This document shows, one piece after another, positions 16,970 through 25,609 of a stretch of DNA of 33,597 nt. The DNA is from Planctomycetaceae bacterium. Its GTDB lineage: Bacteria; Planctomycetota; Planctomycetia; Planctomycetales; Planctomycetaceae. Every line of letters starts with the position of its first letter. Within the stretch, counting starts at the first letter, position 1. The notes beneath the pieces are model-generated. The model searched no databases and was not told where the DNA came from. It was given only the letters and a program-made list of their open reading frames with translations. A program made the position numbers and the translations under genes. The stretch spans positions 1 to 33,597 of the forward strand of contig JAJDEI010000154.1 of assembly GCA_029259845.1 (NCBI GenBank), written 5' to 3'.

Positions 16970-17716
16970 TCAATCCAGAACACAACTGACAAACCGGGGC
17001 AACAGCGCCTCCGTCTGCGGCGAGTCGCGGACGGTGGCCGCGAATTCCTCGCCGGACATCCCGGTGAGATGACGCACGTACTCGGGATAGGCATCGAGAC
17101 GACAGAGCAGATCGGTGCGATTGAGCTCCGGGTGAAACTGCGTGCAGTAGATCGGAGCATCGTCGAGACGATATGCCTGATTGGTGACTGTTTCAGTCGA
17201 TGCGAGCAGCGTGGCCCCGGGAGGCAATTCGAGCACGCGGTCTTCGTGCCCCATCTGTCCCAGAAACACATCCCCCAGCGGGCCGAACACCGGATCATCG
17301 TGAGCGGCGGGCGTGAGCCGCAGATGATGCGTCCCGATCTCGGCCCGACTCGCATCGTGCACGACTTGACCGCCCAAGGCGCGGGCCATCGCCTGGAACC
17401 CCCAGCAGGAGGCGAACGTCGGCTTCTGCAGCCGATGCAGCTCCCGCACGACGTCCAACGCCCGCCGCAGCCAGTCATCCATCTCATCGGCGACCGAGGC
17501 TTCATCCGCCACCGAGTAGTGCCCGCTGCCGCCGAGCAGCACCACGTCGACGGCACTCAATTGCGTATCGGCCGGCTGCTCCTGCAACAAATCGAGCACA
17601 CCGATCCGGGCGGGAGTCGTCAGGAGCGCCCGCGCAAAGCACTGGACTTCGTGTGAGCGCATCGGGTCATCCGGATTGCGGACTTGCAAGAGAAGATAGC
17701 GGACGGAATCGAGCAT
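16970..17716 (-). CDS. class I glutamine amidotransferase (GuaA-like)
   Basis: This 248-aa protein has the class I GATase triad: nucleophile Cys104 in FASCWGFQAMARALGG, with His195 and Glu197 in CTQFHPELNR. LLGGSGHYSVAD provides the oxyanion strand. Such free-standing domains hydrolyse glutamine to feed ammonia to a partner, or act as gamma-glutamyl hydrolases; the sequence does not name the partner. The N-terminus MLDSVRYLLLQVRNPDDPMRSHEVQCF is typical of the GMP-synthase-like free-standing subgroup. It lies upstream of the glycosyltransferase gene, but the 119-bp repeat-filled gap argues against tight coupling. Family certain, reaction uncertain. Confidence 0.86.
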   Translation of the reverse strand: MLDSVRYLLLQVRNPDDPMRSHEVQCFARALLTTPARIGVLDLLQEQPADTQLSAVDVVLLGGSGHYSVADEASVADEMDDWLRRALDVVRELHRLQKPTFASCWGFQAMARALGGQVVHDASRAEIGTHHLRLTPAAHDDPVFGPLGDVFLGQMGHEDRVLELPPGATLLASTETVTNQAYRLDDAPIYCTQFHPELNRTDLLCRLDAYPEYVRHLTGMSGEEFAATVRDSPQTEALLPRFVSCVLD

Positions 17717-17786
17717 AGCGGGGTGTCAAAGACGACTGGATGGCGGCTCTTCAGTCTGACGGACGGACCCGCCCACGAAAAGGGGA

Positions 17787-17828
17787 CCGGAGACTTTGGC
17801 CCGGAGACTTTGGCCCGGAGACTCTGGC
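17787..17828. repeat. three tandem copies of a 14-bp unit; spacer 17717-18048
   Basis: CCGGAGACTTTGGC occurs at 17787-17800 and 17801-17814, and with one change (C for T) at 17815-17828. The 332-bp spacer between the kinase 3' end and the amidotransferase start holds no convincing gene. The repeat could be a slippage-prone tract or a protein-binding array in the amidotransferase upstream region. Confidence 0.6.
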
Positions 17829-18048
17829 GACGTTCCGGGGGCTTCGCACCCATTGGTCGTGCGGCATCCGTTCCGGGAGACGTTCCTGCTGTGGTGAGTG
17901 ATCGAGTGATGGGGTGATGGAGACCACCAGAGCCCAAAGCGTTAGCGCCCGGTTGGAAGCCGACGCCATCCCCAAGCATTCGGCCGGAGAGACGGTACAC
18001 ACAGCCATGCCTATCACCATCGAGACTGTCCACCTGGGCGTGCCGTAT

Positions 18049-19845
18049 TCAAGACCGCCACGTTTGCCGTGAGAACTTCCAACCGGGGATCGCAAACGAC
18101 AGACCTGCCACGACACCAAATATTGTAATGCCCCAATCGGGGAACAGCGCCATCGGGACACAGGTCGCAAATAACACGACTGCCGGGATGTAGAATTCGC
18201 CGGAGAGAATCCCCGCCTTGACCACAAACACCGCCCCAGCAATCAGCGCCAGCACCGGCGAGAGCGACAGCGGCGGAAGGCCGAGCATGGCTTCGACACC
18301 GTACAATGCCGTCGAACAGGCCATGCTGGCGGCCCAGACGTGGGCGATCTGCCGCTCCACAAATGTCACCGGTCCGGAGCGCCGCCGCAGGTTCCAGAAG
18401 ATCATCGCCCACGCCCCCAAACCGGCGGTCCACAACGCCAGATATGGCAGCCGCGAGGTGTATCCCTGCCACTGAATGACGTTCGTAAGCACGCAGAGCA
18501 GCAGCAGGACCGCCGCGTGCCATATCCAGAGCAGCCCCCAGTTCTGCATCACGGCGATATGGTGGGTCGGTCGAAACGCGCGGCTGAGCACCTGCGAGAA
18601 GTGCGAAGACCTTGCGGAAACCGGCTCGCCGCAAAGGTACGCTTCCAGGTCGTCGGCCAGCGCATCGGCAGTCGCGTATCGCAGGTCGACCGGTTTCTGC
18701 AGGGCCTTGAGGGCGATCATCTCCAGATCGGCGTCGGCCTTCGGATTGAGCAGCCGCGGCAATGGCGGGTCTTGTTCGAGGACCATCAGCACGGTGTCGA
18801 CGGGAGAGGCCGCCTGAAACGGAGCGCGACCGGTCAGCATGGCATACAGAATCGCTCCCAGCGAGTAGACGTCGGTGACCCGGCTCACATCGCCGCGCGA
18901 ACCGACCGCCTGCTCTGGAGCCATGTACCCCGGCGTGCCGAGGATCGCACCACTTTGAGTCAGTACGGTGATCGACAGCGGCTCGGCTTCGTCAGATGTA
19001 GAATTGGCCGCCACATCGGCGCGGACGCGCTTCGCAAGACCGAAATCGGTCACGAACGGCTGTCCCGTGTGATCGAGAAGAATGTTCGACGGCTTGAGGT
19101 CCCGATGCAGCACGCCCTGTTCGTGAGCATGCGCAATGGCTCGACAAACCGGGATGAGAATCTCAGCCGCCTCGCGCGGCGGGAGCGGACCCGCGGCCAC
19201 ACGCTGCGACAACGTCTCCCCCTCAACATATTGCATGCTGAAATACGGTTGCCCGTCGAGATCCCCGACCTCATAGATGGGGACGATGCGCGGGTGCTTG
19301 AGCCGCGCCACAGACTCCGCCTCGGTGCGAAACCGGGCAACGTCCTCGGCGGTTGCCAGTTCGCCGCGCAGGATCATCTTCACTGCCACAGTGCGGTCGA
19401 GGCCTCGCTGCCGTGCGCGGTAGACGACCCCCATCCCGCCCCGCCCCAGCTCGGCCAGCAGTTCGTAATCGCCCACGGCGCGCGGTCGGAAAGAGCGGTC
19501 CGAATCGCGGGACGTTGTCGCCGCGTCGCTGAGAGGCATGGATCTCGCTTCGCCAGACAATTGCAGATCGTCGGACGGCGGAGAAGCGTCAGACAGCTCA
19601 CGCACCGGACCATCAGACATCCCCGAGAGGCTCGCCAAATCCTCCGCGACCATCGCCGTGGCCCACAACTCGCGGAGTTCCCCCTCAACAAGGGGATGCT
19701 CAACGCAGAGTTGCTCCAGGTCAGCCGCCCCGCCGCTCCGCGACCCGGCGATCAGATGCTCCAGCAGCGAGGCGAGCAGCTCGTCTCGGTCGTGCGAGTC
19801 GGTCGGAGATCGATGATCCTGAACTGCCATGCCGGCCAGTATCAT
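18049..19845 (-). CDS. membrane-anchored Ser/Thr protein kinase (PknB-like catalytic domain)
   Basis: This 598-aa protein starts with a ~120-residue hydrophilic N-terminus containing a short helical region ([39 protein letters not shown]) common in planctomycete kinases. The Hanks kinase domain (about 126-400) has the P-loop GRGGMG (134-139), VAVK Lys156, HRDLKPSN with catalytic Asp249, DFG at 267-269 and [10 protein letters not shown]. All catalytic residues are intact. The C-terminus holds about six hydrophobic helices, beginning [19 protein letters not shown] and ending [14 protein letters not shown], in place of a PASTA or extracellular sensor. The ATG at 19845 overlaps the murA stop as ATGA, supporting translational coupling; Met6 (19830) is the alternative. 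It may sense the membrane or control cell-wall synthesis; targets are unknown. Confidence 0.9.
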   Translation of the reverse strand: MILAGMAVQDHRSPTDSHDRDELLASLLEHLIAGSRSGGAADLEQLCVEHPLVEGELRELWATAMVAEDLASLSGMSDGPVRELSDASPPSDDLQLSGEARSMPLSDAATTSRDSDRSFRPRAVGDYELLAELGRGGMGVVYRARQRGLDRTVAVKMILRGELATAEDVARFRTEAESVARLKHPRIVPIYEVGDLDGQPYFSMQYVEGETLSQRVAAGPLPPREAAEILIPVCRAIAHAHEQGVLHRDLKPSNILLDHTGQPFVTDFGLAKRVRADVAANSTSDEAEPLSITVLTQSGAILGTPGYMAPEQAVGSRGDVSRVTDVYSLGAILYAMLTGRAPFQAASPVDTVLMVLEQDPPLPRLLNPKADADLEMIALKALQKPVDLRYATADALADDLEAYLCGEPVSARSSHFSQVLSRAFRPTHHIAVMQNWGLLWIWHAAVLLLLCVLTNVIQWQGYTSRLPYLALWTAGLGAWAMIFWNLRRRSGPVTFVERQIAHVWAASMACSTALYGVEAMLGLPPLSLSPVLALIAGAVFVVKAGILSGEFYIPAVVLFATCVPMALFPDWGITIFGVVAGLSFAIPGWKFSRQTWRS

Positions 19846-21284
19846 CGAGCTGAGGGCGAGTTGCCAGCCGACGATGACTTGCCCGCTGACGGCGGCGGCA
19901 CGGCTACGCCGGAGGAGCCGATCTCGCGTGGGGCGGCGGGGCGAGCAAAGTGCGGGGGACGAAGCGGGACTTGACGCCGCTCCTCATCCGGTCGCAATGA
20001 GGCAGGGACATGAGCCGGGTCGTCCTTCACACGAGACACGTCGGCACCGAGCCGGGTGAGCTTGTCTTCGAGCCGTTCGTATCCTCGGTCGAGATGATAG
20101 ATGCGGCGAACGACGGAATCTCCTTCGGCGGCGAGGGCGGCCAACACCAACGCAGCGCTGGCGCGAAGGTCCGACGCCATCACACTCGCCCCGCTCAAAC
20201 TGTCTGAACCGCTCACGATGGCATTGTTTCCCTCACGGCGAATCCGGGCACCGACCCGCAGCAACTCCGAGACATGCATGAACCGGTCCGGAAACACCTT
20301 GTCGGTCACAATGCTGATCCCTGCGGTCGTGCCCAGCAGTGCCGTGAGTTGGGCTTGCACATCCGTCGGGATTCCCGGGTACGGCAACGCGATGCAGTCG
20401 ACCGGTCTGAGCGGGCCATCACAGCGAACGTGGACCGTCGATCCATTCACACGAATCGTCACTCCCATCTCGCGGAGCTTCTCAAGGACCGCCGTCATGT
20501 GTCGCACGCAGACGTTCCGCAACGTCGCCTCCCCGCGCGTGATGGCCGCTGCCATCATCAGAGTCGCCGCTTCGATCCGGTCGGGAATGACCGTGTGCTC
20601 GGTGCCGGTGAGTTGTTCGACCCCTTCGATGCGCACAAACGGGGTCCCCAATCCGCTGATCCGTGCGCCGGCCGCATTCAGAAACCGTCCCAGGTCGGCC
20701 ACTTCTGGTTCGCAGGCGGCCGCTTCAATGGTCGTCGTCCCTTCGGCAAGGACGGCCGCAGACATCACGTTGCATGTTCCGGTGACCGTGCTTCCGAATG
20801 CTCCGCCCAGGTAAATGTTGGCACCGTAAAGACGAACCGCTTCCGCAATCACATATCCGCGCTCAACGCGGATCTCCGCCCCCAGCGCGGCGAGCCCCTT
20901 GAGGTGCAAGTCGATCGGCCGATGCCCGATGTTGCACCCCCCCGGCAGCGAAACACAGGCCCGCCCCCGCCGTGCGAGCAATGGACCGAGCACGCAGATA
21001 CTCGCCCGCATACGCCGGACCTGTTCATAAGTGGCGACGCAGGACGAGTTGTCAGCCGTAGCGAGAAGCAGGCCACCGTCCTCCTCTCGCGTGACGGTCG
21101 TTCCCAGTTCGCCGAGCAAGGTGGACAGCGTACGGACGTCGACGAGTTCCGGCACTCCCCGCAACCGGCACGGACCGTCCACCGCCAGGGCCGCCGCCAT
21201 GATCGGCAACGCCGCGTTCTTGGCCCCGCTAACGGCCACCTCACCACACAGCGCCTTGCCGCCGCGAATATGAAGCATGTCCAT
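19842..21284 (-). CDS. murA: UDP-N-acetylglucosamine 1-carboxyvinyltransferase, C-terminally extended
   Basis: This catalyses the first committed step of peptidoglycan synthesis: transfer of enolpyruvate from PEP to UDP-GlcNAc. Starting at 21284 (AAGGA lies 8 nt upstream) it is 480 aa. Conserved parts are [16 protein letters not shown] (Lys22, Asn23), the mobile loop [16 protein letters not shown] with catalytic Cys117 (the fosfomycin-sensitive residue), [26 protein letters not shown] and the end [24 protein letters not shown]. MurA normally stops there at about 420 aa; this one has about 56 further Pro/Ser/Arg-rich residues. The extension ends in the ATGA overlap with the kinase gene. A Met at residue 3 (21278) is an alternative start. 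A murA gene supports a peptidoglycan wall in this organism. Confidence 0.94.
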   Translation of the reverse strand: MDMLHIRGGKALCGEVAVSGAKNAALPIMAAALAVDGPCRLRGVPELVDVRTLSTLLGELGTTVTREEDGGLLLATADNSSCVATYEQVRRMRASICVLGPLLARRGRACVSLPGGCNIGHRPIDLHLKGLAALGAEIRVERGYVIAEAVRLYGANIYLGGAFGSTVTGTCNVMSAAVLAEGTTTIEAAACEPEVADLGRFLNAAGARISGLGTPFVRIEGVEQLTGTEHTVIPDRIEAATLMMAAAITRGEATLRNVCVRHMTAVLEKLREMGVTIRVNGSTVHVRCDGPLRPVDCIALPYPGIPTDVQAQLTALLGTTAGISIVTDKVFPDRFMHVSELLRVGARIRREGNNAIVSGSDSLSGASVMASDLRASAALVLAALAAEGDSVVRRIYHLDRGYERLEDKLTRLGADVSRVKDDPAHVPASLRPDEERRQVPLRPPHFARPAAPREIGSSGVAVPPPSAGKSSSAGNSPSAR

Positions 21285-21437
21285 CCGTGGAATCCTTTCT
21301 CGTCTCCAACAAAACGGTCGGCGTCCGTGTCTCACCGTTATCCCGAACAACGCTTGCGGTTTCGCAGATCTCGCCCAGCAAGAATCCTTTCATGGCCGTG
21401 CTGATCCGCAAGCGTCAATGGTCGTTGTCGCCGATGA

Positions 21438-22385
21438 TTAACCCTCATGCCGCTTGACGGCCCGAACAACGCGGGGATTCTGGCTCAGGTCGCGGAGAAT
21501 TGTCACTTCATCGAATGAACCGCGTTCGTTCAAGAGACCGGAGATTCGCTCCGCCTGTTCAGGACTGAACTCGATCAACAACGTTCCGCCGGGATTCAGG
21601 AACCGAGGTGAGTTCTCCACGATGCGACGAATGATATCGAGTCCGTCGGCACCCGCAAACAGGGCGTTTTCCGGTTCGTGCCGCAAGACGTCCGGCGGCA
21701 AAGTCGCGGCGTCGCTCGTGGCAACGTAGGGGGGATTGCTGACGATCACATCAAAACCGCCCTGTTCCAGCGACGGCAACGGCAATGGCTCGAAAAGGTC
21801 TCCGTGCAGAAACGTCACGCGTTCGGCGACCTTGTGGCGTTCAGCGTTGCGACGAGCGACCGCCAGTGCCGCGTCACTCAGATCAATCCCCGTGACTGAA
21901 GCCGTCGGCGCGTTCACGGCGACGGCAACCGCAATGCACCCGGAACCGGTCCCCAGATCGAGCACAGTGGCGGTGCTGTTGCCTTTGATGGCCTCCAGCG
22001 ACTCCATCACCAGGATTTCGGTTTCCGGCCGAGGGACGAGCACGTCACGGCTGACCTCGAAATCCAAACTGAAGAATTCCCGATGGCCGACCAGGAAGGC
22101 GACCGGCTCGTGCTGGGCGCGACGATTCACCAATTCCCGCATGCGGCCGCGGACCTCGTTGCTCAGCACTTCGTCGAAGTTCGTGTAGAGCTGAATTCGT
22201 GGACAACCTCGCGCATGCGCGAGCAGGATTTCGGCGTCCAGGCGGGGCGAATCACTGCCGCACTTGGCAAGATACGCCTTCGTCCAATCCAGCACGCGGC
22301 GGATCGTCCATTGGTCCGGCGATGTCGTCGGGTCTGCGGTCAACGATGGCTCCGAGACAGACCGACGAGCGAACTCCTGTGGCAC
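21438..22385 (-). CDS. prmC: peptide chain release factor glutamine methyltransferase
   Basis: This 315-aa SAM-dependent enzyme methylates the Gln of the GGQ motif in release factors. The N-terminal helical domain (about 25-100) contains SPRLDAEILLAHARG and HEPVAFLVGHREFFSLDFEVSRDVLVPRPETE. The Rossmann domain has SAM motif I VLDLGTGSGCIA (about 142-152) and the substrate-binding NPPY (217-220). The length is about 25-30 aa above the usual ~280-290 because of a hydrophilic N-terminus that may not be translated. The substrate gene prfA lies two genes upstream in the same direction, an arrangement also conserved in many other bacteria. Very secure. Confidence 0.95.
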   Translation of the reverse strand: MPQEFARRSVSEPSLTADPTTSPDQWTIRRVLDWTKAYLAKCGSDSPRLDAEILLAHARGCPRIQLYTNFDEVLSNEVRGRMRELVNRRAQHEPVAFLVGHREFFSLDFEVSRDVLVPRPETEILVMESLEAIKGNSTATVLDLGTGSGCIAVAVAVNAPTASVTGIDLSDAALAVARRNAERHKVAERVTFLHGDLFEPLPLPSLEQGGFDVIVSNPPYVATSDAATLPPDVLRHEPENALFAGADGLDIIRRIVENSPRFLNPGGTLLIEFSPEQAERISGLLNERGSFDEVTILRDLSQNPRVVRAVKRHEG

Positions 22386-22447
22386 ATGTCACCGACCCGC
22401 ACGGGATGGGTTCGCAAGCACACGGCGATGGCCGGACGATCTACAGA

Positions 22448-22819
22448 TTACAGAAAGGTCACGACGATTCCGGAAATCATGCCGAGCAGAAACCAGATCG
22501 CCGTTGCCGTGATGCGTCCGAGAGAGATCGTGACGCCCGCCATCATCCAACACAGGCCGCACACAAGGCCGACCCAGGCAGCCCCCTGCCCCGCCACTTC
22601 GAGGGGTGGGTGCTCGACCAGGCTGACGTCGAGCTTGTCCCCCACCAGCCGCATCACCGAAAGTCCCGCCGCAATACAGCCGGCAATCAGGGAGATGAAT
22701 GCCAGCGACCACCGCGTTGCCGGATGGATGTACTCCGGCAACTGGGCGATTTCCTCCTCGGTGGGATACTTGGGTTCTGACCAATGGGGTGACGCCGGGT
22801 CCGTGGATTCAAAAGTCAT
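22448..22819 (-). CDS. small membrane protein between prfA and prmC
   Basis: This 123-aa protein of unknown family starts at 22819 (MTFESTDPASPHWSEPKYPTEEEIAQLPEYIHPATRW). The acidic, soluble ~35-residue N-terminus is followed by three hydrophobic helices: SLAFISLIAGCIAAGLSVM, AAWVGLVCGLCWMMAGVTISL and TATAIWFLLGMISGIVVTFL. The frame is open further to 22888 but starts there with an Arg-rich stretch that looks non-coding. Its place inside the rpmE-prfA-prmC-murA run implies co-transcription. A role cannot be inferred from sequence. Confidence 0.68.
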   Translation of the reverse strand: MTFESTDPASPHWSEPKYPTEEEIAQLPEYIHPATRWSLAFISLIAGCIAAGLSVMRLVGDKLDVSLVEHPPLEVAGQGAAWVGLVCGLCWMMAGVTISLGRITATAIWFLLGMISGIVVTFL

Positions 22820-22962
22820 CGGCCTGTCCGATTGCTGGGGGATGACAACACACCGGCCGTCCAAGCCGCGGGGACGGCTCCGCTTCACGCTATTAGGTTA
22901 CGTTCGCGTTCTTAGGATGACGGCCGACCTTGGTGCCTGACCCCCATCCAATCTGCGAACGC

Positions 22963-24045
22963 TTATGACGTCGGTTCCTCGCCGCCTCCTTTGAGCCGCT
23001 CCTGCCGATCGAATTCCAGGAGCTGCTTGACGAGCTCCCCGAGATTGCCTTGCACGATTTGGTCGAGCTTGTAGAGCGTCAGACCGATGCGGTGATCGGT
23101 GACGCGCCCCTGCGGAAAATTATAGGTGCGGATACGTTCGCTGCGGTCTCCGGAGCCGATCAGCGTTCGTCTCGCCTCGGCCCGCTTTTCGGCTGCTTCC
23201 CGCTGCTTTTGTTCCAGAATCCGGCTCCGCAGGACCCGCATCGCCTTCGCCCGGTTCTTATGTTGGCTCTTTTCATCCTGACACTTGGCGATAATGCCGG
23301 TCGGCAGATGCGTGATCCGCACCGCCGACTCCGTTTTGTTGACCTTCTGCCCGCCCGGCCCGCCGGCCCGCATCGTATCGATCTGCAAATCGTCGGGACC
23401 GATGTTGATTTCGACTTCGCTCGCTTCGGGCATCACGGCGACGGTGGCTGCCGACGTATGAATGCGGCCTTGCGACTCAGTCTCCGGCACCCGTTGCACC
23501 CGGTGCCCTCCGCTCTCGAACTGCAGTTCATGATACGCCCCTTCGCCGGTCACCGAAAAGGTCACCTCCTTGAAACCGCCCATGTCGGAGGGGGAGGAGT
23601 CGAGCACCTCCATTTTCCAACCGCGGGTCTCGACCCAATGGGAGTACATGTTAAACAAGTCGCCGGCGAACAGGGCCGCTTCGTCGCCGCCGGTCCCCGC
23701 ACGGATCTCCATGATCAACCCGCCGCGCGTGATGGATTCGCCCGACGTCGCGAGGTCTTCCAGTTCCGTTTCCAGAGCCGTGAACTTGGCCTGCAACTCG
23801 TCAAGCTCGGCCTGCGCATATTCGCGAGTTTCTGCGTCAGCCGCCCCCTCGAGCATCTCCCGCGCAGCAGCGATCTCGGATTCCAGGCGATGGGATTCAC
23901 GGACCGACTCCGCGATCTTCTTGAGACCGCCGTATTCCCGCTGGACCGCCAGCAGCTTGTCGATATTCGCCAGGACATCCGGGTCCTGAAGCTGTTGCTC
24001 CAGTTCCTCGAAACGTTTCAGCTTGGTTTCCAGACTGGGAAACAT
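22963..24045 (-). CDS. prfA: peptide chain release factor 1
   Basis: RF1 terminates translation at UAA and UAG. Starting at 24045 ([21 protein letters not shown]) it is 360 aa, the family length. The catalytic loop [16 protein letters not shown] has GGQ at 231-233, and the codon-reading PxT tripeptide is PET (187-189, in [23 protein letters not shown]), which marks it as RF1 rather than RF2. The C-terminus [31 protein letters not shown] is standard. An open frame extends to 24147 but runs into a repeat and is not expected to be used. The GGQ Gln is the target of PrmC, encoded downstream. Confidence 0.97.
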   Translation of the reverse strand: MFPSLETKLKRFEELEQQLQDPDVLANIDKLLAVQREYGGLKKIAESVRESHRLESEIAAAREMLEGAADAETREYAQAELDELQAKFTALETELEDLATSGESITRGGLIMEIRAGTGGDEAALFAGDLFNMYSHWVETRGWKMEVLDSSPSDMGGFKEVTFSVTGEGAYHELQFESGGHRVQRVPETESQGRIHTSAATVAVMPEASEVEINIGPDDLQIDTMRAGGPGGQKVNKTESAVRITHLPTGIIAKCQDEKSQHKNRAKAMRVLRSRILEQKQREAAEKRAEARRTLIGSGDRSERIRTYNFPQGRVTDHRIGLTLYKLDQIVQGNLGELVKQLLEFDRQERLKGGGEEPTS

Positions 24046-24062
24046 GCGAATCCATGGGACAC

Positions 24063-24209
24063 AATGACGAGTTCGCGTTGGCAAATTCGAATGACGAATC
24101 AAGAATGACGAAGGAAATCCGAACACCGAAGTCCGAAAACACGACAATAAGCTTCGTCATTCAGCCATTCGGGATTCTTTCGTCATTGGGTGTTTCGACC
24201 TTCGTCATT
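24063..24209. repeat. palindromic array of AATGACGAA words (three direct, three inverted)
   Basis: AATGACGA(A/G) occurs at 24063-24071, 24090-24098 and 24104-24112. Its reverse complement TTCGTCATT occurs at 24153-24161, 24179-24187 and 24201-24209. The array fills the rpmE-prfA spacer and begins 18 bp upstream of the prfA start. It could fold into a large hairpin in the mRNA. No coding potential is seen; a dispersed repeat family is likely. Confidence 0.65.
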
Positions 24210-24247
24210 CCTGACCAATCGATCCACACCCCGAAAGGCGCCTCCGG

Positions 24248-24508
24248 CTACTCGCCTTCTTTCTTGCCCCAGTTGTACTTTTTCTGGAACTTCTCAACGC
24301 GGCCGGCCGTGTCGACGTACTTCATCTTACCGGTGTAGAACGGATGCGACGCCGAGCTGATGTCGACGTAAACGAGCGGGTACTCGTTGCCATCCTCCCA
24401 CTCGATCGTCTCCTTGGAGGTGAGCGTCGAGCGGGTCAGAAATTTGAAGTCCGCCCCGCGGTCGAAGAACACCACGGGGTGATAATCAGGATGAATGCCG
24501 TCTTTCAT
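24248..24508 (-). CDS. rpmE2: 50S ribosomal protein L31, type B
   Basis: This is a ribosomal large-subunit protein of 86 aa starting at 24508 ([74 protein letters not shown]). It lacks the CxxC zinc-binding Cys residues of type A L31 and has the longer type B form. [15 protein letters not shown] is the diagnostic segment. In bacteria with both forms, type B is used under zinc limitation; whether a type A copy exists cannot be seen here. It is the first gene of the rpmE-prfA-prmC-murA-kinase run and has a good promoter just upstream (24555-24583). Very secure. Confidence 0.96.
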   Translation of the reverse strand: MKDGIHPDYHPVVFFDRGADFKFLTRSTLTSKETIEWEDGNEYPLVYVDISSASHPFYTGKMKYVDTAGRVEKFQKKYNWGKKEGE

Positions 24509-24554
24509 GGGTCGCTGTCCGCAAGCTGTGGTTCGTTTCGCCGCCCGAACCGCT

Positions 24555-24583
24555 AGTCTAGCGCTGCACGCCTTGTTCAGCAA
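24555..24583 (-). promoter_or_regulatory. promoter for rpmE and the downstream prfA-prmC-murA run
   Basis: On the minus strand TTGCTG (24583-24578), a 17-nt spacer and TAGACT (24560-24555) fit sigma70 spacing, about 47 nt before the rpmE start. Confidence 0.55.
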
Positions 24584-24601
24584 GGGCCGTCTTTCAGCAA
24601 A

Positions 24602-24630
24602 TTGCCGGTTCTCAGCCAATCGCGTAGGAT
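24602..24630 (+). promoter_or_regulatory. promoter for the trpG/pabA-type gene
   Basis: TTGCCG (24602-24607), a 17-nt spacer and TAGGAT (24625-24630) form a sigma70-like promoter about 100 nt before the ATG at 24731. It is back to back with the rpmE promoter, so the two share an intergenic control region. Confidence 0.5.
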
Positions 24631-24730
24631 ACAGTCGGTCACCGTCGTCAATCATGTGCCCTTTGTTCATCACCTTCGGCTCGCAGCTTCCTCGCCGGGA
24701 GCAAACGGTCCATTCAGCACCGGCACCGCC

Positions 24731-25336
24731 ATGAACTTCGTCCTCGATAACTACGACTCCTTCACCTACAACCTCGTGCAGCGGTTGGGGGAGATCGATC
24801 CGGCCCTCGACATCCAGGTGCGGCGGAACGATCAGACGACGTTGGCCGAGATCGAATCGCTGGGGCCGGAGCGGATCATCATCTCCCCCGGGCCGGGAAC
24901 GCCGGAGGATGCCGGACTCTCACGGGAGATCATTGCCCGTTTTGGGCCGCAGACGCCGATCTTGGGGGTCTGCCTGGGCCATCAGTGCATCAGCGAAGTC
25001 TACGGCGGGAAAGTCGTGCGGGCCCAGCGTCTCATGCACGGCAAGACATCAATGGTCCAGCACGACGGGGAGGGGGTTTTCGCCGGCCTGCCGAACCCGT
25101 TCGAGGCGACGCGATATCACAGTCTGATCGTCCCCGACCAGTCGCTGCCGCACGCGCTGATCGCCTGCGCCTGGGTGCGGGATGACGGCCAGCCGCCCGA
25201 GCTGATGGGCGTGCGGCATCGCGAGCATCCGGTCTACGGCGTGCAGTTCCACCCCGAAAGCTTCCTGTGCGACGCGGGGATGCAACTGCTCGAGAATTTC
25301 CTTCACCTGCCGTTGCTCGCTGAAGTCGCCGGGTAA
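24731..25336 (+). CDS. trpG: anthranilate/aminodeoxychorismate synthase glutamine amidotransferase subunit
   Basis: This 201-aa component II hydrolyses glutamine and passes ammonia to a chorismate-using partner (TrpE or PabB) for tryptophan or folate synthesis. The class I GATase features are all present: [17 protein letters not shown] at the N-terminus, [13 protein letters not shown], nucleophile Cys81 in [21 protein letters not shown], and His174/Glu176 in VQFHPES. The start at 24731 gives the usual length. No trpE or pabB is adjacent, so it may serve both pathways as in other bacteria with one shared subunit (TrpG or PabA). It lies divergent from rpmE. Confidence 0.92.
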   Translation: MNFVLDNYDSFTYNLVQRLGEIDPALDIQVRRNDQTTLAEIESLGPERIIISPGPGTPEDAGLSREIIARFGPQTPILGVCLGHQCISEVYGGKVVRAQRLMHGKTSMVQHDGEGVFAGLPNPFEATRYHSLIVPDQSLPHALIACAWVRDDGQPPELMGVRHREHPVYGVQFHPESFLCDAGMQLLENFLHLPLLAEVAG

Positions 25337-25340
25337 GCGA

Positions 25341-25592
25341 ACCACGAAGGCGCAAAGGTTCGAAGGAAGTTCAAGCACTGATCGGCGGAAGACGCACATG
25401 ATCGTTGCGTAGGGCTTGCGGCGACCTCTCGGCTGCGTGATCATTTCAGAGGCGCTCTGGTCCATCGGAGCGTCATTCACCGTGGCAATGATGGCGCGAA
25501 CGATGTCTGTCAATGGTCAGGTCCTTCTTCAGACCGCCTCCGGACTTCCCGGCAAAACACCATTGTTCTTCGTGCCTTTTTGTCTCTGTGGT
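25341..25592. repeat. inverted-repeat-bounded spacer between trpG and moeA
   Basis: The left arm 25341-25366 (ACCACGAAGGCGCAAAGG...) and the reverse complement of the right arm 25567-25592 (ACCACAGAGACAAAAAGG...) agree at 18 of 26 positions. The style recalls the GxxExxY-unit ends but the sequence differs. The ~200 bp inside include a short minus-strand frame with no GxxExxY motif and no recognisable protein. It may be an eroded repeat unit; nothing else is seen in 25337-25609. Confidence 0.4.
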
Positions 25593-25609
25593 GCATTCCA
25601 CTTGATCTC

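Noticed and set aside
18340..19974. 544-aa open frame on the plus strand
   Set aside because: It is antisense to the Ser/Thr kinase with all kinase motifs intact; a shadow frame.
19842..20010. MurA tail and adaptor tail both containing PPSAGKS...SAR
   Set aside because: The shared string is short, low-complexity and differs at DNA level, so chance in Pro/Ser-rich linkers is enough.
20274..21404. 376-aa open frame on the plus strand
   Set aside because: It is antisense to murA and extends past its start; no recognisable domain.
25049..25513. 154-aa minus-strand frame across the trpG 3' end
   Set aside because: About 290 bp are antisense to trpG; the remainder lies in the repeat-bounded spacer and has no family signature.
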